A DNA stretch of 64,000 bases from Petrocella atlantisensis (GTDB taxonomy: Bacteria > Bacillota > Clostridia > Lachnospirales > Vallitaleaceae): NCBI RefSeq assembly GCF_900538275.1, contig NZ_LR130778.1:1526001-1590000 (forward strand). The letters are read 5' to 3'. The position numbers and the translations under genes are program-made. Below, in pieces: positions 63,334-64,000 of the stretch. Below the pieces are notes generated by a model. That model saw only the letters and a program-made list of their open reading frames with translations. It was not told the DNA's origin and did no database searches. Positions within the stretch are counted from its first letter, which is position 1. Each line of letters starts with the position of its first letter.

Positions 63334-64000
63334 ATGAAAGATTTTAAAAATAAGGTTGCCGTTATTACCGGAGCAGGTAATGGATTCGGATTTGAAATTG
63401 CCAAAGAATGTGCAAGCCGGGAAATGAAACTGGTTCTTGCTGACATTGATGAAGAAAGTTTAACCGCTGCTGTGTCCTATTTTAAACATAAGGGTGCTGA
63501 GGTTACCGGTGTCCACTGTGACGTCACCCTCGACAGTGAAATCGGGAAAATGGTGGATACCGCTATGAACACCTATGGAAGCATTGATTTTCTTGTCAAT
63601 AATGCTGGTGTCGCCATCTCAGGTCCCGTATGGGAGCTCCCTCTTCAAGACTGGGACTGGATTGTGGGTGCAAATCTCATGAGTCAGATTTACGCCATGA
63701 AACGGGTTATCCCCATCATGCTTAAGCAGGGTTCTGAGTGTCATATCCTGAATGTGGCATCCATTGCAGGACTGATCACAACAAACGGCATGCCCGCTTA
63801 TCACACTACAAAGCATGCAAGTGTGGCGCTAAGTGAGAGTACAAGCTTTGATCTTCAAGCCATAAATGCCAATATCCAGATGTCCGTATTTTGTCCCGGA
63901 TTTGTTCAGACAGACCTTCATCATCATGAGAACCATCGTCCTGAAAGATTCTCGGACAAGAGCGATCCATACTACAGTTCTCCTCAATATGCGGCAGGAC
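63334..64000 (+). CDS. short-chain dehydrogenase/reductase (3' end outside window)
   Basis: At least 222 codons, cut by the window edge. Seen: nucleotide motif VITGAGNGFGFE (about 10-21), LVNNAGVA, the catalytic serine in NVASIAG, and the YHTTK catalytic motif (about 157-161). AAGGGGG precedes the ATG. It is co-directional with the enoate-reductase-like gene and probably acts on the same substrate chain, reducing a keto group. Confidence 0.88.
   Translation, partial: MKDFKNKVAVITGAGNGFGFEIAKECASREMKLVLADIDEESLTAAVSYFKHKGAEVTGVHCDVTLDSEIGKMVDTAMNTYGSIDFLVNNAGVAISGPVWELPLQDWDWIVGANLMSQIYAMKRVIPIMLKQGSECHILNVASIAGLITTNGMPAYHTTKHASVALSESTSFDLQAINANIQMSVFCPGFVQTDLHHHENHRPERFSDKSDPYYSSPQYAAG

Noticed and set aside
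1-64000. CRISPR arrays, tRNA and rRNA genes
   Set aside because: No evenly spaced repeats and no cloverleaf or rRNA-like stretch seen by eye; a tRNAscan or CRISPR search would confirm.

Overview
The window looks like a piece of chromosome from a low-GC, Gram-positive anaerobe of the class Clostridia. The signs are HPr kinase, clostridial-type two-subunit serine dehydratase, strong AGGAGG-type ribosome binding sites, TTG and GTG starts, sigma-A promoters, a CIRCE element and an SLH/NlpC-P60 surface protein. I cannot assign a genus. Most of the window is ordinary chromosome. The last third carries an arsenic island, a mobile-element graveyard and a stretch that looks horizontally acquired.

Layout. 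1-4 kb: uvrC, hprK, glcK (DNA repair and sugar regulation). 4.2-8 kb: an AIM24-like protein, a large non-coding structured region, CIRCE-controlled hsp20 and sdaAB-sdaAA. 8-16.5 kb: truA, a heterodimeric ABC exporter, a LacZ-like glycosidase that has lost both catalytic glutamates, a 50-aa protein missing from ordinary ORF calls, and a LacI regulator. 16.5-26.5 kb: a signalling-rich stretch with PilZ, TPR-GGDEF, a degenerate REC/GGDEF protein, trxB, a CheY-like regulator, folC, a TPR protein and REC-PAS-GGDEF-EAL. 26.8-34.5 kb: citrate synthase, phosphoesterase, recQ, a HAD phosphatase, an EamA transporter and an SLH-SH3-NlpC/P60 protein. 34.7-41.4 kb: a small ArsR-linked metal-like module, a second structured RNA copy, clostridial hypotheticals, threonine aldolase, an acyl-carrier-like protein without its serine, DUF4173, XRE and DUF2975. 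41.6-44.2 kb: the selenium genes selD, mnmH and a one-domain yedF. 44.2-45.3 kb: a tandem GGDEF protein.

45.4-52.1 kb is an arsenic-type island in two transcription units, each headed by its own ArsR gene. One is arsR, an ArsP-like permease and a small thioredoxin. The other is arsR, arsD, a double-domain arsA, a Cys-rich thioredoxin-fold protein and a CoA-disulfide-reductase/rhodanese fusion. There is no arsB, acr3 or arsC, so the efflux partner of ArsA is an open question. 52.2-54.6 kb: an MFS exporter and a YhdH-type oxidoreductase. 54.9-58.4 kb: IS3 fragments and a cassette of tandem tyrosine recombinases with repeat-rich ends. 58.6-64 kb: a membrane protein, a PucR regulator, an enoate-reductase-like flavoenzyme and a truncated SDR, with richer GC than the rest.

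The best candidate for something undescribed is a dispersed RNA-like element with two full copies (5431-5645 and 36041-36175) and a 5' stub (43841-43863). Two of its stems keep their pairing while the bases change, which argues for selection on RNA structure. Two hairpin tips carry AGGA loops. I could not match it to an RNA family from memory.
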